Notes: generated by a model not told the origin, from the letters alone. Positions 42,435 through 54,341 are shown, counted from the first letter of the stretch. The stretch: 64,000 nt of DNA from Shinisaurus crocodilurus (GCA_021292165.1 CM037877.1:218033350-218097349), one strand, 5' to 3'. A program made the numbers and translations.

Positions 42435-42662
42435 TGTGAAGTACCGGTAAGTCCTTCCAATAAATCTGATACTGGAGGTATCAGAGGCAGTATGCCTATG
42501 TACACCAGTTGCTGGAGAACATGGGTGGGAGGGTGCTGTTGCACTCATGTCCTGCTCATGGGTTTCCCGTGGGCAGCTGGTTGGCCACCGTATGAACAGA
42601 ATTCTGGACTAGATGGGCCCTTGGTCTAATCCAGTATGGCTCTTCTTATGTTCTTATGTTTA
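42435..42662 (+). mobile_element. CR1/L3-like LINE 3' tail
   Basis: Non-coding end with 'gtcctgctcatgggtttccc', 'tggttggccaccgtatgaac', 'gactagatgggcccttggtc' and terminal 'cttcttatgttcttatgtt'. The same family appears antisense at 0.36 and 8.0 kb, and its coding end is likely the one at 57.7-58.16 kb. Confidence 0.75.
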
Positions 42663-43386
42663 CTTAGGAGAAAGGAGAAAAGGCTTTTAAAAGACCTCAT
42701 GAAAACAAGAACTTAAAAACAACAACACCCTTTTATATTGTTACGTGCATGCACCTCAATTCTGAGTGGTGAGAAGTTTCAGGGGTTCCAGCACTCACCT
42801 AGGATCCAGTTTCCTCAGAAGGAGATTACTGAAGACTTGTGGTGTTTCTGTGATATTTACACCTTCTTCTTTTTTTTTACAGGCTGAGTATAAGATGTGG
42901 GTTCACAGCATTTTCACTACAACAGATTCCTGTTCCCCATCAGATGTCTAGCAGAACCCATAGTGCTATAGGATTTCTTGCAGGGAGCTAAGTCATCTCT
43001 CTGCCTTCTTTCAGTCAGACTCAGTTCCAGCACAGACCGACTTCCTGCTATATACACACAGACCTCTCTCATTGCCTTCCCTTGTCTAGTGGTGAGGTGG
43101 GGGAAGATAAATGTGTCATCTCTGCCCATCACATATGGCTTCTTGGGCCAAACTAGCTCCCACTGAAACACATCACCAAACTGTGCCAGCAACTGTCCTT
43201 TAAGAAGTATTGTCTCAAGAAAGCCTCCACACACTGATCACTCTACTTCCAGAAATCTGAGAGTCAAGGATTACATAGCTGGAAGGGATCCCAAATCTCT
43301 TTGAAGTCATAGGTACTGGGCTGCAAGTGCAAGGGACCCTGATAGGTCATTCAAACCAACCCACAAACCATAACAATGTATTAGAC
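42663..43386. other. Unassigned non-coding sequence
   Basis: No feature recognised. Confidence 0.5.
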
Positions 43387-43689
43387 CAGCCTTGCGCAAC
43401 CTGGTGTCCCCCAGATGTGTTGGACTACAACTCTCCACATCCCCCAGCATGTCCAATTAGATACAGGCCTGTGGCTCACGCTGGCTCAGCTTGTCTGAGT
43501 GTGGAAAGCTAAGCAGGGTCAGGCCTGGTTATGACTTGGATGGGAGACCCCTCCTCTAGTTTCCTGCACTGAGCAGGACTCGATAGCCTTGTAGGCTCCT
43601 TCCAACTCTATGATCTATGAAATCTATAATCAGGAATGCTGGGAGATGTAGTCCAATACATCTAGAGGACACCAGATTGGGAAAGGCTG
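43387..43689. mobile_element. hAT-type MITE split by a 5S-headed SINE
   Basis: Left end 'cagccttgcgcaacctgg', right end 'agattgggaaaggctg'. Octamers tattagac (43379-43386) and tatcagac (43690-43697) match at 7 of 8. The middle is occupied by the SINE at about 43461-43630. Confidence 0.8.
43461..43630 (+). mobile_element. 5S-rRNA-headed, CR1-tailed SINE (copy 5)
   Basis: Complete 5S boxes ('aaagctaagcagggtc', 'gacttggatgggagacc') and a tail with 'ggactcgatagccttgtagg' lacking a few bases of the 'gagcaggggg' part. Nested in a hAT element. Confidence 0.88.
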
Positions 43690-43697
43690 TATCAGAC

Positions 43698-44936
43698 CAA
43701 GTAAGTGTTTATTTCAGCTTTGGCTGTCTGAATGCAAGTTCCAAAGTAATCTTTTAAATGTGTGTGAGACTGATATGCATGATAATGCCAAGATATTTCC
43801 CCAGACTCTTTCCACTGTTCATAATGTTTCTGGTCCAGTTCTTCTTGCACACTGCAAGCAGCGTAGTGGAGGGTCTTTCAGGGTCACTTCCCACTTCATT
43901 TGGGAGTGAGTGGAGATGGAATCCCTACGTGTAACAATGTATCTTTCTAGGAGACCAAAACAGCATCCAATACTCTGGTGTGAGGATAATCTGTATGCAT
44001 AACAGCAAGCCCTAAAATGATAGGCACTGAATTAGCTGTGACTCCCAGATAGAGGCATGTTCACCCAGAATTAATAAAGGTAGCCACGCAAGTCTATTCT
44101 TGTTATTAAACAGAATGAGCAATTTTTTCCCAGTAAAGAATATTGCTGGGAAAAGGGCTTCCTGGCTAATTAAAAACCCAGCTGAAATTTCTCAGCAGAC
44201 TTTATAGAATTGCGACTTGATTGGCTGACCTCTACAGCAGTGCCACAGCAGGATCTCTCTGGAGGATTCCAGCCTGGCTTCCTGAAACAACAGTGAATGC
44301 ATACTACAGGATGTATTTCCCAGAATCCAGCACTCAAGACCCAGACTGGATTTTCAAATCTACCGAGTATTTGGCAGTTGCCAATGCCATCATCTCTTCG
44401 ATAGCAGATACTCAGAAAGTTTCAGCAGGCTGTTTTGAAAAATCCAGACCAATTGGAAATGCTGGATCATACCAGTTTAAAATACTAATCCTAAATCAGT
44501 GGGATACATTGCCACATGTTTGCCCTAATCCAGTGAGGTTCTTGTGGGTGTGGGGACTGCACTGCGTACAGAGAACCTGGCAACCTATAAGGACTTCCCC
44601 TTCATAACAATGGAAGGAGTATCTATGCAAACATGAAGGGAGCTCCCACTTCCATTTAAGTGAATGAGAAAGTGTGAGTCTCTCTGTGCACATCACAGCT
44701 CTGGACTGGGTTCCGTGTGTTTAGGTACATACTTTGGGAAAGTTATAACCTCACAGCATCACTGCAATTGTTTCAGCTAGTTTCGGTTTCTTAACCAATA
44801 AATGAGGGAGTTGGAATCTAAATATCGTTTGCTCATGGTCTATAAAATGGGTCTGGCCAAACATTTCTGTTAGGGGTATCAGACAATAAAATTATGTGAG
44901 TTATTTTACAGTGAGTTAATGTTTAATGTGAGTTAT
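43698..44936. other. Unassigned non-coding sequence
   Basis: No feature recognised. Confidence 0.5.
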
Positions 44937-45055
44937 GGCTGGCTAGAGAATGCTGGGAGTTGTAGGACATATTTATTTATTTATTATATTTATACCCCGC
45001 CTTTTTTCCTGCAAGGAACATGCATAGAATTGCACCCTAAATGTGCCATTAACTG
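44937..45055. mobile_element. piggyBac-like MITE part interrupted by an antisense SINE tail
   Basis: 'gctgggagttgtaggaca' and 'acatgcatagaattgcaccc' are the two halves of the MITE right end. Between them 44970-45017 has 'ttataccccgccttttttcc', the reverse of the tRNA/L2-type SINE terminus. Confidence 0.6.
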
Positions 45056-45063
45056 AAAGCCTC

Positions 45064-45260
45064 ACTGATAGGGTGGCCACTTATGAATTGCCAAAAAAGA
45101 ATATTTGCCTTGATTGGGGGAATGTTAGATAGTTAATTGCCATGTCACTCATCAGGGCAGACTTTTTGGGTGACATGCATCACCCAAAAAGCGGATAATA
45201 AAGGGTGGTGATTTGCAAAAAATTTGCATGTGCTAATTTATATGTATAGATGCAAATTTA
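45064..45260 (-). mobile_element. hAT-type element end (relative of the 23-kb element)
   Basis: Starts 'tagggtggccacttatgaat' and includes 'gctaatttatatgtatag' and 'gcaaatttag': the reverse of the right part of the element ending at 24453. Its other end was not found. Confidence 0.6.
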
Positions 45261-45549
45261 GAAATCATTATTATAATTTAAACAGAAATACAGTACACTT
45301 CACCATAGTGTGGAAGACTATGAAGGATTTTCTGAAGGATTGTCTCCTTCCATATATATCTGCCCAGACCCTAAGACCATCCTCAGAGGCCCTCCTCCGG
45401 TGCCCCTGCCAAGTGAGGTGAGGTAGGTGGCTACTAAAGAGAGGACCTTTTCAGTGGTGGCATCCCGGTTGTGGAATGCCCTCTTCAGACAGCCTCACCT
45501 GGCACCAGCCTCACCTGGCACCTACCAAAATAGTAACCAAGATAATACA

Positions 45550-45923
45550 TCAAGTTGAGGCGCTTCAGAGGGGGAGGGAAGGAAGCTGGAGCACTGTCAG
45601 GTTACCTTGTATCCCGGCCTCTGCAGTTCCCTCCCCTTCCCCTGAACCACCCCCTTTACCCCCTCTCTGAGGTCACTTTTCCAACCTTGCACAAGCAGCC
45701 AGCATGGTTCTTTCTGCAGCAGCTGTGAGTGGGGAGGGGGATCGGAGTGTAGATGCTCAGGTCCGAGGTTGGATGATATCCTATGATAAAGCTCAGTTTC
45801 CGATCTTTGATCTGGGAATCCAAATTATCTTATGACCCCCTAGATGCTGTCTAGGGGCCATAGGATTGCTCTCCCCATGTGTCTTTAGATCTTTGCACTT
45901 CTGCTGGCTATTATCTTGGTTAC
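45550..45923 (+). repeat. 374-bp direct repeat, unit 1
   Basis: Identical to 46159-46532 at constant offset 609 except for about two substitutions. It is preceded by gtaaccaagataat (45536-45549) and ends in its exact complement attatcttggttac (45910-45923), so it could be a MITE of about 388 bp with 14-bp inverted ends. Confidence 0.85.
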
Positions 45924-46158
45924 CTGGCTTTTCAGCACCAGGTGAAGACCTTTTTATTTTCTCAGGCTTTTTAATTCTTCGGTTTTAAAAATTCTGTTAG
46001 GGTGCAATCCACTGGGTTGCACCTCAATGCATTGCTCATACGCCCCCGATCTCAGGGACTTACAAGCATCCACTGCAGAGTGGGAGGAAATGCAGAGGCA
46101 ATCTCCGCCTCCTCACTGCTCCCGCTCTGCAATTCAGCTAGATGGCTGGTTTTGGCCG

Positions 46159-46532
46159 TCAAGTTGAGGCGCTTCAGAGGGGGAGGGAAGGAAGCTGGAG
46201 CACTGTCAGGTTACCTTGTATCCCGGCCTCTGCAGTTCCCTCCCTTTCCCCTGAACCACCCCCTTTACCCCCTCTCTGAGGTCACTTTTCCAACCTTGCA
46301 CAAGCAGCCAGCATGGTTCTTTCTGCAGCAGCTGTGAGTGGGGAGGGGGATCGGAGTGTAGATGCTCAGGTCCGAGGTTGGATGATATCCTATGATAAAG
46401 CTCAGTTTCCGATCTTTGATCTGGGAATCCAAATTATCTTATGACCCCCTAGATGCTGTCTAGGGGCCATGGGATTGCTCTCCCCATGTGTCTTTAGATC
46501 TTTGCACTTCTGCTGGCTATTATCTTGGTTAC
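46159..46532 (+). repeat. 374-bp direct repeat, unit 2
   Basis: Second unit. It lacks the left inverted end that precedes unit 1, yet the bases after it, tattttggt, complete a longer complement of the flank at 45527-45549. This suggests a rearrangement rather than two independent insertions. Confidence 0.85.
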
Positions 46533-46700
46533 TATTTTGGTTATATTCAGTTTTAAATATCTGGTCTTTATATTATGTTTTACTATGTTATTGTATCTTA
46601 TGTTTTTAGCTTTGTCTTGTAAGCCACCTAGAGAGTGGCCAATGAGTGGTATAGAAATTTAATGGATATATAATGAATAAATAAATAAATAAATAAATAA

Positions 46701-47076
46701 AATCTCTTCATAGCCAGATTTTTGATTAAAAGTCTCAATTAAGTAAATGTTATCGTTTAAAGTCTATATTATGTAAATGTTATACTTATTACAAGGAAAA
46801 TTTAAGTCACATTGACTTCAGCTTGGTTTGGGTTTTTGGTTTTCTGGTGATATATTTGACTGATAATGATGCTTCCAATGATGATCCCATGAAACCTTTC
46901 TCTTCTCTGCATATTCTAGCCTCAGATATCAGCAAAATTTTGACTCTCAAATTACTTTTGCTCTTTCTTATCACTGTCATATTAGCTGACATGATTCAGA
47001 GAATCTTAACAGAACACCCTTGGGAGAACAAGAAAGAGACTGGTGAATTAATGCTATATATCAGAACAGAGAATGA

Positions 47077-47112
<36 letters not shown>

Positions 47113-47889
47113 CCTTGGCAGTATCCTATCACTAACAACAGTTTGCATGCTTTGTAAGAAAGTGGATGAGGCCAGAGTCTAATTAATTAGAGCATAAACA
47201 TGCCTAGCTATTCACTCTAAAATTGCATGATGGATCCAACAAATCCGCAAAATGATTTTTCATATGGTAGGAAAGCAGCTCAAGAGCACCAGAAAGTATA
47301 GCCAATGGAAAGAGTTTGCAGTGTGAGAAGGATTAGTTAAGACCACTGCTACTACATGGTAAACCATGCTCAATTCTCCCCATCAGCATGGAAGCCAAGC
47401 TTTGCACTGATATGGCAGCACTCTGGAACATAATGACTTGTTTGTGTATTTTCCAAGGAGGAGATTGTGCTGTCATACGGGTATTTCTGCAAAAGCATTA
47501 ACTGTGCAGACACAGAACTGTGGTCAATCATTTATCTTCTCCACCACTCCACCCTCATTTTCTGGCCATCCTTGTGTGTGCTCTTTTATCAATAACACAT
47601 ACAAAACTAGAAAGGACACGTGAATTTTATTCATACTTTCCGGGCAGCTCAGAAATGAATTTTAAGAAGGCCTGTAATAATTTGCTATGACAATACTCAG
47701 CCTTTGAATGCTGCGAGATTAAAGTGATTAAAGAATAGGCTGGCTTTTTTTTTCATGCCCTGCTGACACCACATTCAGAGTTATTTGGAGAAGCATGGTA
47801 TCTTTGCACTCAGATGTTAAAAAGAGAGATACTAGGAAAAATGTCTGCCACCGTACATCAGTTCAGTATAAGCAGTATCGGGCACTCAT
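46701..47889. other. Unassigned non-coding sequence with CA microsatellite
   Basis: (CA)n at 47079-47111. 47630-47780 is repeat-free. No coding evidence. Confidence 0.5.
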
Positions 47890-48110
47890 CAATACAGACC
47901 CATTTCTTAAGATCGTTTTTGCTTATTTGCCCACCACTAAGCTCTATTAGGTTGGCAGGCACAAGAGATAGGGCCTTTTTGGCAGTGGCCCAATGGTTGT
48001 AGAACTCCCTTCCAACTGATCTACACATGGCCCTACAGCCCAGGCCTCTAAACAAGCCTTTAAAATGTATCTGCTTTTGAGCCTCATTCTCCCTTAATGC
48101 ATGTTACATA
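47890..48110 (+). mobile_element. L2-type LINE ORF end, degraded
   Basis: RLAGTRDRAFLAVAQWL at 47947-47999 followed by NSLP in frame after a stop corresponds to the R-x-W-E-R-A-F-S to W-N-S-L-P block of L2 (compare 23.93 kb). Confidence 0.6.
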
Positions 48111-48126
48111 CATCTTTGTGGTATGG

Positions 48127-48266
48127 TTCTAGAGAAGGACAACTTGTGGCCCTCCAGATGTTTTAGCCTACAACTTCCATGATCCCCTCACCATTGGCTA
48201 TGCTGACCAGGGCTGATTGGAGTTGTAGGCCAAAACATCGGCAGGGCAACAAGTTGCCCACCCCTG
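48127..48266. mobile_element. hAT-type MITE A
   Basis: Preceded by octamer ttctagag (48127-48134). Body 'caacttgtggccctccagat' to 'gcaacaagttgcccacccctg', ending at 48266. The very left end is eroded. Confidence 0.75.
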
Positions 48267-48389
48267 TGCCAGGGGTAAGATAGCAAATCTCAAGGTCTAG
48301 AGCCCACATGACTTTTAGAAATCATTTTTTCTGGGACAAGTTGCCCACCCCTGTGCCAGGGGTAAGATAGCAAATCTCAAGGTCTAGAG
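48249..48389. repeat. 87-bp-period partial tandem duplication
   Basis: 48249-48302 is repeated at 48336-48389 without mismatch by eye. The unit includes the right end of MITE A and 'aggtctagag'. Confidence 0.85.
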
Positions 48390-48521
48390 CAGCCTTCCCC
48401 AACTTGGTGCCTTCCACATGTTTTAGACTACAACTCCTAGCATTCCTGAACATAGGCTATGCTGGAGCTGATGGGAACTGAAGTTCAAAACACCTGGGGG
48501 GCACCAGGGTGGGGAAGGCTG
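48390..48521. mobile_element. hAT-type MITE B
   Basis: Ends 'cagccttccccaacttgg' and 'gggtggggaaggctg'. Flanking octamers gtctagag (48382-48389) and atgtagag (48522-48529) match at 6 of 8. Confidence 0.8.
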
Positions 48522-48529
48522 ATGTAGAG

Positions 48530-48665
48530 CAGAGGTGGGCAACTTGTGGCCCTCCAGATGTTTTGGCATACAACTCCAATCAGCCCTAGCCAGCATAGCC
48601 AATGGTGACTAATCATGGGAGCTGTGGGCCAAAACATCTGGAGGGCCACAAGCTGCCCACCTCTG
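48530..48665. mobile_element. hAT-type MITE C
   Basis: Ends 'cagaggtgggcaacttg' and 'caagctgcccacctctg', long complementary arms. Octamers atgtagag (48522-48529) and atctagag (48666-48673) match at 7 of 8. It begins immediately after the octamer that ends MITE B. Confidence 0.88.
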
Positions 48666-48736
48666 ATCTAGAGGATTCATTCACAAGGCAAGAACCCAGG
48701 AGGATGTTGTTGCTGTTGCAAAGGAGCCAGATTCAA

Positions 48737-48741
<5 letters not shown>

Positions 48742-48812
<71 letters not shown>
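48742..48812. repeat. (GT)n(GA)n microsatellite
   Basis: About 13 GT units followed by about 22 GA units. Confidence 0.95.
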
Positions 48813-48814
<2 letters not shown>

Positions 48815-51254
48815 ATATTACTTAACATATAACAAGTTTCCTCACTTTTCCTGAGCTGATCCTGTCATAATTTTTCATATTCATGGACTGACTTTTAGAA
48901 ATCATTGTATGGGCACACTCATTCAGAAAAAAATTAAAAGTTACATTTGAATAGGCTAGGCAATTATTATTTTTCTGGGATAATCTAATGAGCAGGATTA
49001 CAGCCACAGATGGTAGAGAGCAGCCTTCTGTCCAGAGATTTGAACAATAGATTCCAAGAGTGAAGTTACATCCTTTGTCCTTGGAGATTAGAGTAACTGC
49101 TGGGCTACATTATTAAATGATAGATCTGAGAAATGTTTGCTTTTGCCACATGTTCAAAGCAGCCCTGGTCAGGTGGATGTGATTAGCAACTCATTCTTTC
49201 CTTTAGAAATGACCAAAGGCATAAGCATTAAGTGATTCCTAATCACTTCTTCATTAGTATAAGATGAGTTGAGACCTGTCTGGGCTTTCTGCAGCCATTA
49301 TGATAGATGATTCAGCTAGACAGAGCTGGACAACCTCTTCTTGACATGTGCCTCTCTTCCACTTTTCTTTCAGAAAACCCTGATCCACCTTCAGGCTTAT
49401 CTTCTGATTCTCCCAGAAAGCAAAAGACTGAGCAGGTAGTCTTCTGGGCTGGGGAATGTCTGCCCCAACATTCTGCAGCTGTATACCACCATCTGCTGGA
49501 CTCTTCACTAACACTAAGACTTCACTGCATTCCAAATGGCCCCTGCAAACATAGTGTGCTAATGCTGGAATATGAACCCAATCCAAGATCTCTGCTTAGT
49601 GGAACCACACACAAAAGAGCATCCAAAGTCAAATCTTTCAAAATCCAGCTGCAAGTCCCAGTGCATAGTTTTAGAGCTTTCTTTTAACATGACCTGGTGA
49701 CACTGTAAACTATTTCTTACTTAGGCACATTGCTGGTCATGTCCAAATTGTACCCCCACACATACCCCACACACCCAGAGAGGGGGGGGGATGAAGACAT
49801 GAAGCAATATTTGGGCTTAAGAGTTACAGCATTATTAACCACAACAGTCAGGATCTGCAATGAGCATAAAGCTATATGAAGGCCAACTGTGGGCAGCTCA
49901 TAGCTTGAGGAGACTGTTAGGAGAACCTCCTACAGTCTCCTACTGGGTAATATCACCATGGCTCTAAGAGCCAGACCAAATCACTTACTGATCCATGCTT
50001 CTCATCACCTGATCACCATAAAGGCAAGCCAAGGGACCCTGAACGCTCCAGTCCACCTGCTCTGGCCACTGCTTCCCCCATCCCCTTGAGCCAGCTGGCA
50101 ATGAGAGGGGTTGATTACTTGGATTGAGTAAGCTACCCTTCACCCTCTAGGTGCCTTGAGGTGCTCACCAGAGTAGCCTGCCTCACTGCCTGGGTGCCCA
50201 CACTACCTGCCACTTGTGACCAATAGTGTGATACTGTAACCAATCAGCCCAATTAATATACACCACACCCCTGGTGTCAAAACAGTAATGAGTAAGTGAA
50301 TAAAAGCTGCCAACAGTCTATCAGGGAGCACCTCAAAATTCCTACTCAGCACTCAACTAAACCATGTGCAGTTTTAAATTTTAAACTATAATCCCGATTA
50401 TATGTGGATGTCAAATTTTGAGGCCAAATTTCAGGATCATAATCCAAATGGAAAAATGTGAGTTTTCATCAGATTTTGACATTTTGGAAAGTTTCCTGTC
50501 AACTCTGTTTTGTTCCTGACTGGCCTTTTTCTTTTCTTATTCTTTTTTAAAGTAGCAATTCTTTCCCAGGTGGCATGAGAGACGGCCACAGCAGGAGACA
50601 GGGCTATGATCTGAAAGCACATGATGCAGCAGCCTTGCTGAAACTGAGTTGGTTTGGGTCTAAGTCAGTGCCTGGATAGAAAACTGCTTAAGCAAGGAAG
50701 GCAGAATATAAATGTAATAAATAATCTACAGCGCAGTTGGCTGTTGACGATGTGCTTAGAAGACTTGCTCTTTGTGCGGCCTAGCAGGTAGATCTTGCTT
50801 TCCCCAAAGGGACCTAATGGCTTATATTAAGCTTATTAGACCTGTTCAGGCATTCGCTTGAATGTGCAAGGGCTAAAAGAGGGGACAGCAGTGGTGCAGC
50901 TCGGGCTGAACCTTGGGGCCTAAGTCTCAGGCTCCACAGTCCAGGGGGGCCCACAAGTAACCACCCAGAAAATGGGAGGTAGTCATGATGGTGCCAAGTT
51001 TAAAATGCAAAACTGCCCATGCTTGGTGTTTTACTTTATCTGGGTTGGCAAACAGTTTTGTTGTTGTTTTGTTCTAACATATCAATAATGAAGAAACAGT
51101 TTTAAAGCATGGAATGGCAGTGGGAAAGGGTGGGGAAGAAAAATGTTAGTTGTGTGCTTCACAACTGAAGTAATACACATGGCCACAGTAAAGGGGGCCC
51201 CTTTAACCCTTTAAAGGACATGAGCCTACCCATATACTATGTTCATCATCTAAG
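48813..51254. other. Unassigned non-coding sequence
   Basis: No gene recognised. 'gcagaatataaatgtaataa' at about 50701 is a lone LINE/SINE terminus. Open frames, such as the one spanning 49307-49687, show no motifs. Confidence 0.5.
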
Positions 51255-51553
51255 GCTCAGAAGGTGGCAACAAGGGAGGGGGTCTTCTAGGTGGTGGCCC
51301 CCTGATGGCACCAACATTGTTATCTTTTCAGCGCCAGGTAAAGACCTTGCTCTACTCACAGGCATTTGGCAGCATATGATAATGTTTTTAACTCAGGTCC
51401 TGGATTTCTTATAGCTGATTGTTTCAATTGTATGTAAACAGGGTTTTTTTTATGTACAGTATTGATTTTTGATACTGATATTGATGTACAGTAAACTGCC
51501 CAGAGAGCTTTGGCTATTGAGTGGTATAGAAATGTAATAAATGAAATGAAATA
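51255..51553 (+). mobile_element. L2 LINE 3' end
   Basis: 'cagcgccaggtaaagacctt' (ORF end), then a T-rich 3' region, 'gtaaactgcccagagagc' and 'gtggtatagaaatgtaataa'. Nearly the same layout as 40.88-41.16 kb. Confidence 0.75.
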
Positions 51554-51999
51554 AGATCTTTAGGTCCAGAGTCTAAAATAACCTAGCTGCAGCCCTGTGG
51601 GACAGGGCGCAGGGTTGACATGCTGACCCCAACACCCTTGTCTGCTCCACTCTGACCTGTACACATTTAACACAAAGGCATGAAGGGGATCTGGAAGTCT
51701 CCACACAGTCAGGAACCCTCATCAAATGGTAGAACAATGTAATTAACTTTGGAACTGGCCTGTGATTCTGCTTCACAGACTATTTTTGTTCCTGCTCCTT
51801 GAACCTTTATCCTCTGTTTGAGATGGCATGGCTTCAAGTTATGTACAGCAAACAAGGAGTGATCTATGCAATGGTGATTATAGATTCTCGGTGTTATCCC
51901 TAAATATATTGTATGGCATTTGGACTCTGGCAAGACAGGCGATCAGAGACAGAGGCTCTGCTGCTGGCCTGCTGCTTCCCCCCCCCCCCCCCCCGTGAT
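51554..51999. other. Unassigned non-coding sequence
   Basis: Ends in a C homopolymer at 51979-51995. No feature otherwise. Confidence 0.5.
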
Positions 52000-52380
52000 T
52001 TAAGATAGTGCTTTTGGCAGACATCTGAGCAAAGCAGGATGATGCTAATGAGGCACAAGGTCAATCTTGGAGCATTTTATTTAGTGAAATTGGGAAGAGA
52101 AAAATCCCTGGCACTCAATTTCTCAGCTGTGCTAGTGCGAGTCTAAGACACATCAACTCTTCAGGCTGCCCTGATAGCTCGTCTGTCCGCTCCAGCAGAG
52201 CACAACATGTTCATTTCAGGGGGAAATGATGGAACTTGCTGCGGCCTCTAAAGTGGAGCAAGGAGGCTCACTGTGGCCAGCGGAAAATCAAATGCAGAAA
52301 AAAATGAAAGAGGCAGTAGCTCTTGATTTGGCTTCACAAAAGCCTATCTAGGCAGAAATTGTGTTTCAAAGCACCTGGGT
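52000..52380. other. Candidate conserved non-coding element
   Basis: Repeat-free sequence of balanced composition with words such as 'gatgatgctaatgaggcac'. Enhancer-like appearance only. Confidence 0.22.
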
Positions 52381-52771
52381 TTCTACTAAGTAGCAAACAA
52401 AAGGCAGTTTAGACATGATATAGTGCCCTACAGGTTATACATTCATGACAGCATTTCTATGTGATGCTCCTATCCAAAAAAAAAATCATACAAGTCTATT
52501 ATTTTTCTGTTTCTTCCAACCTTTACAGCCACTCAGTCAGACTTAGGCTCGGTTTGCTTCTATGATAAAGATTCCATGTATGACTGCAAGCAACTTGAGT
52601 TGTATCTGTACCAAACAGAAGTATGTGGGTCAGTTAAATAGCTGCACAGAACTGATCGCATGCTCCGCGCTAGCTGCACACCAGCATGGGTGTGTACTTA
52701 ACTTGGTTCCAAAACAGTTTAGGTAAACTCGGGCAATCGGGCGTGACCTTGTCAAAGGAATAGTTATTTAA
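52381..52771. other. Unassigned non-coding sequence
   Basis: No feature recognised. Confidence 0.5.
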
Positions 52772-52875
52772 GGCACAATCCTACGCATGTTTAGACAGGA
52801 AAAAAGTCCTACAACTCCCAACAATGCTAAGAGTGTGGGACTTTTTTCTGTCTAAATGTGCATGGGATTGTGCCG
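52772..52875. mobile_element. piggyBac-like MITE with TTAA on both sides
   Basis: 104 bp with ends 'ggcacaatcctacgcatg' and 'catgggattgtgccg', flanked by TTAA at 52768-52771 and 52876-52879. The centre 'cctacaactcccaacaatgc' is partly palindromic. TTAA is the piggyBac target. Confidence 0.85.
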
Positions 52876-52879
52876 TTAA

Positions 52880-53825
52880 TGGCTTTTTTTTTTAAATTAC
52901 AAAATAGCCCTCACCCACTGTTGATCTCCAATGCCATGCCACCTCTGATCCTGAAGGTAGTATCTAGCCATCATGACTATTGAAAGCGTCATCCTCTGTG
53001 AATTTGTCTAGTCCCCTTTTTAAAGCTGTCTACACTTGTGGAAGGATATTCCCTAGTTTAACTATGTTCTGTGTACTTCCTTTTGTCTGTTCTGAATCTC
53101 CCACCATTCAGCTTCAAGGGATGACCCCAGGTTCTAGCATTGTGAGAGAGGAAAGAAAAAAAATATTTCTATTCATTTTCTCTACACCAGAGTTCCCCAA
53201 CCTTTTTGGTTCAGTGGGCACATTTGGAATGTTAAGACAGTGCTGTGAGCGCTTTCACAGAAAGGCTGCCATGGAGAGAGGCTTGCCCATTTGTGAAATG
53301 GCTGCCATGACCAGTCACAAAACACTCTTCCCAGAAACTGAACTAGTGAGACTAAAAGAAAAGCAACTTGCCCAAGAACCAAAACATACGGCACAGGTGA
53401 GGTCTGAGTTCCAAAATATGAAACCACCCTTCTGTACCTAACTAGAGATGGCACTGGAGAGAAGTACTTCATTTTGCATCATGTTTGCCTCCCAGTTTAA
53501 AATACAGTTTTTTTAAAAAATAAAAATAAAAAAATCTTAAGAAATATAAATCAAGAGGAGCATGGAGCATGGTGAGGTACCAAGAGAGGTACCCATAGGA
53601 CCATGTTGGGGACCCTACAGCACACATAATTTTATCCATACCTCTCATGTTCCCCTCTTATTTATCTTTTCTTTAAACTAAATGGCCCCAAACCCTGTAA
53701 TTGTCTTTCATCTGGGAATTTCTCCAGTCCCTTGACCATTTCCTGTCTTTATCTGCACCTTCCCCCATTGAATATTCACATGGAAGTGCCATTTGCACCA
53801 CTCCCTCTTTAAGAGTGATCCTGCG
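52880..53825. other. Unassigned non-coding sequence
   Basis: The 153-codon open frame from 52980 shows no domain, signal or splice context and is judged chance or repeat-derived. Confidence 0.45.
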
Positions 53826-53935
53826 TCATGGAGCAGCTATAGTTTTGGACTTGAACAAGGAGGACCCGAATTCAAATCCCCCTTCAGCCATGAAGTTCCA
53901 TAGCTCTCTCATGAGGTTTTAAGCCTCCTTGAGTT
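53826..53935 (+). mobile_element. tRNA-headed SINE fragment
   Basis: 'gtcatggagcagctatagtt' then 'gaattcaaatccccctt' and 'cagccatgaagttcc' match the tRNA-related head and start of the core of the SINE at 32.13 kb. The tail 'ctccttgagttccc' is short. Confidence 0.5.
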
Positions 53936-54341
53936 CCCTAGATGCAATGGTGACTGATGAGGTAAGGTGCAGGGTGGTAAGAAGTCACCATTGCTGAGGC
54001 CAAAGAGGAAGGAGGCTTCCACCCCATCATCCTGTGCTGGACTCTGCTGGCCATTCAGCAGTCACATGCCTCTGCTGCTAGCAATTATGTGCTGACCCCT
54101 GATAAAAGTGTGAGGCTCTCAATACTCTTGGTTGCTGCAAACCACAGCCTGTTACTACCCTCCACGGGACACCACGTTACACATGCATTGTGAAGTCATT
54201 GCTGGATTCTTCCACCTTCAAGTGAAGCAGAGAGAATGTTGGTCTATCTTATCCCCTGTAGCTCCCCCAAAATAAAAAGAGCTCTCAAAGTCATCAATAG
54301 ATGACTTTCAAACTGAAGGGTGAAATTCTACAATTCTTTTA
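53936..54341. other. Unassigned non-coding sequence
   Basis: No feature recognised. Confidence 0.5.

Larger units (their letters stand above)
45305..46700 (+). mobile_element. L2 LINE fragment with internal insertion and duplication
   Basis: 45305-45530 encodes L2 carboxyl-terminal remnants (DFLKDCLLPYISAQTLRPSSEALL; then a frame with GCGMPSS replacing the usual W-N-S-L-P). The element resumes at 45924 ('ttcagcaccaggtgaagacc') and, after a second copy of the inserted sequence, at about 46533-46700 with the T-rich 3' end, 'gtaagccacctagagagt', and a (TAAA)n tract. It is the host for two copies of a 374-bp sequence. Confidence 0.75.

Noticed and set aside
49307..49687. 126-codon plus-strand open frame
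   Set aside because: No domain, no similarity recognised, overlapping open frame on the other strand; probably chance.
52980..53441. 153-codon plus-strand open frame
   Set aside because: No recognised domain, low-complexity context and no splice or promoter support; treated as chance.
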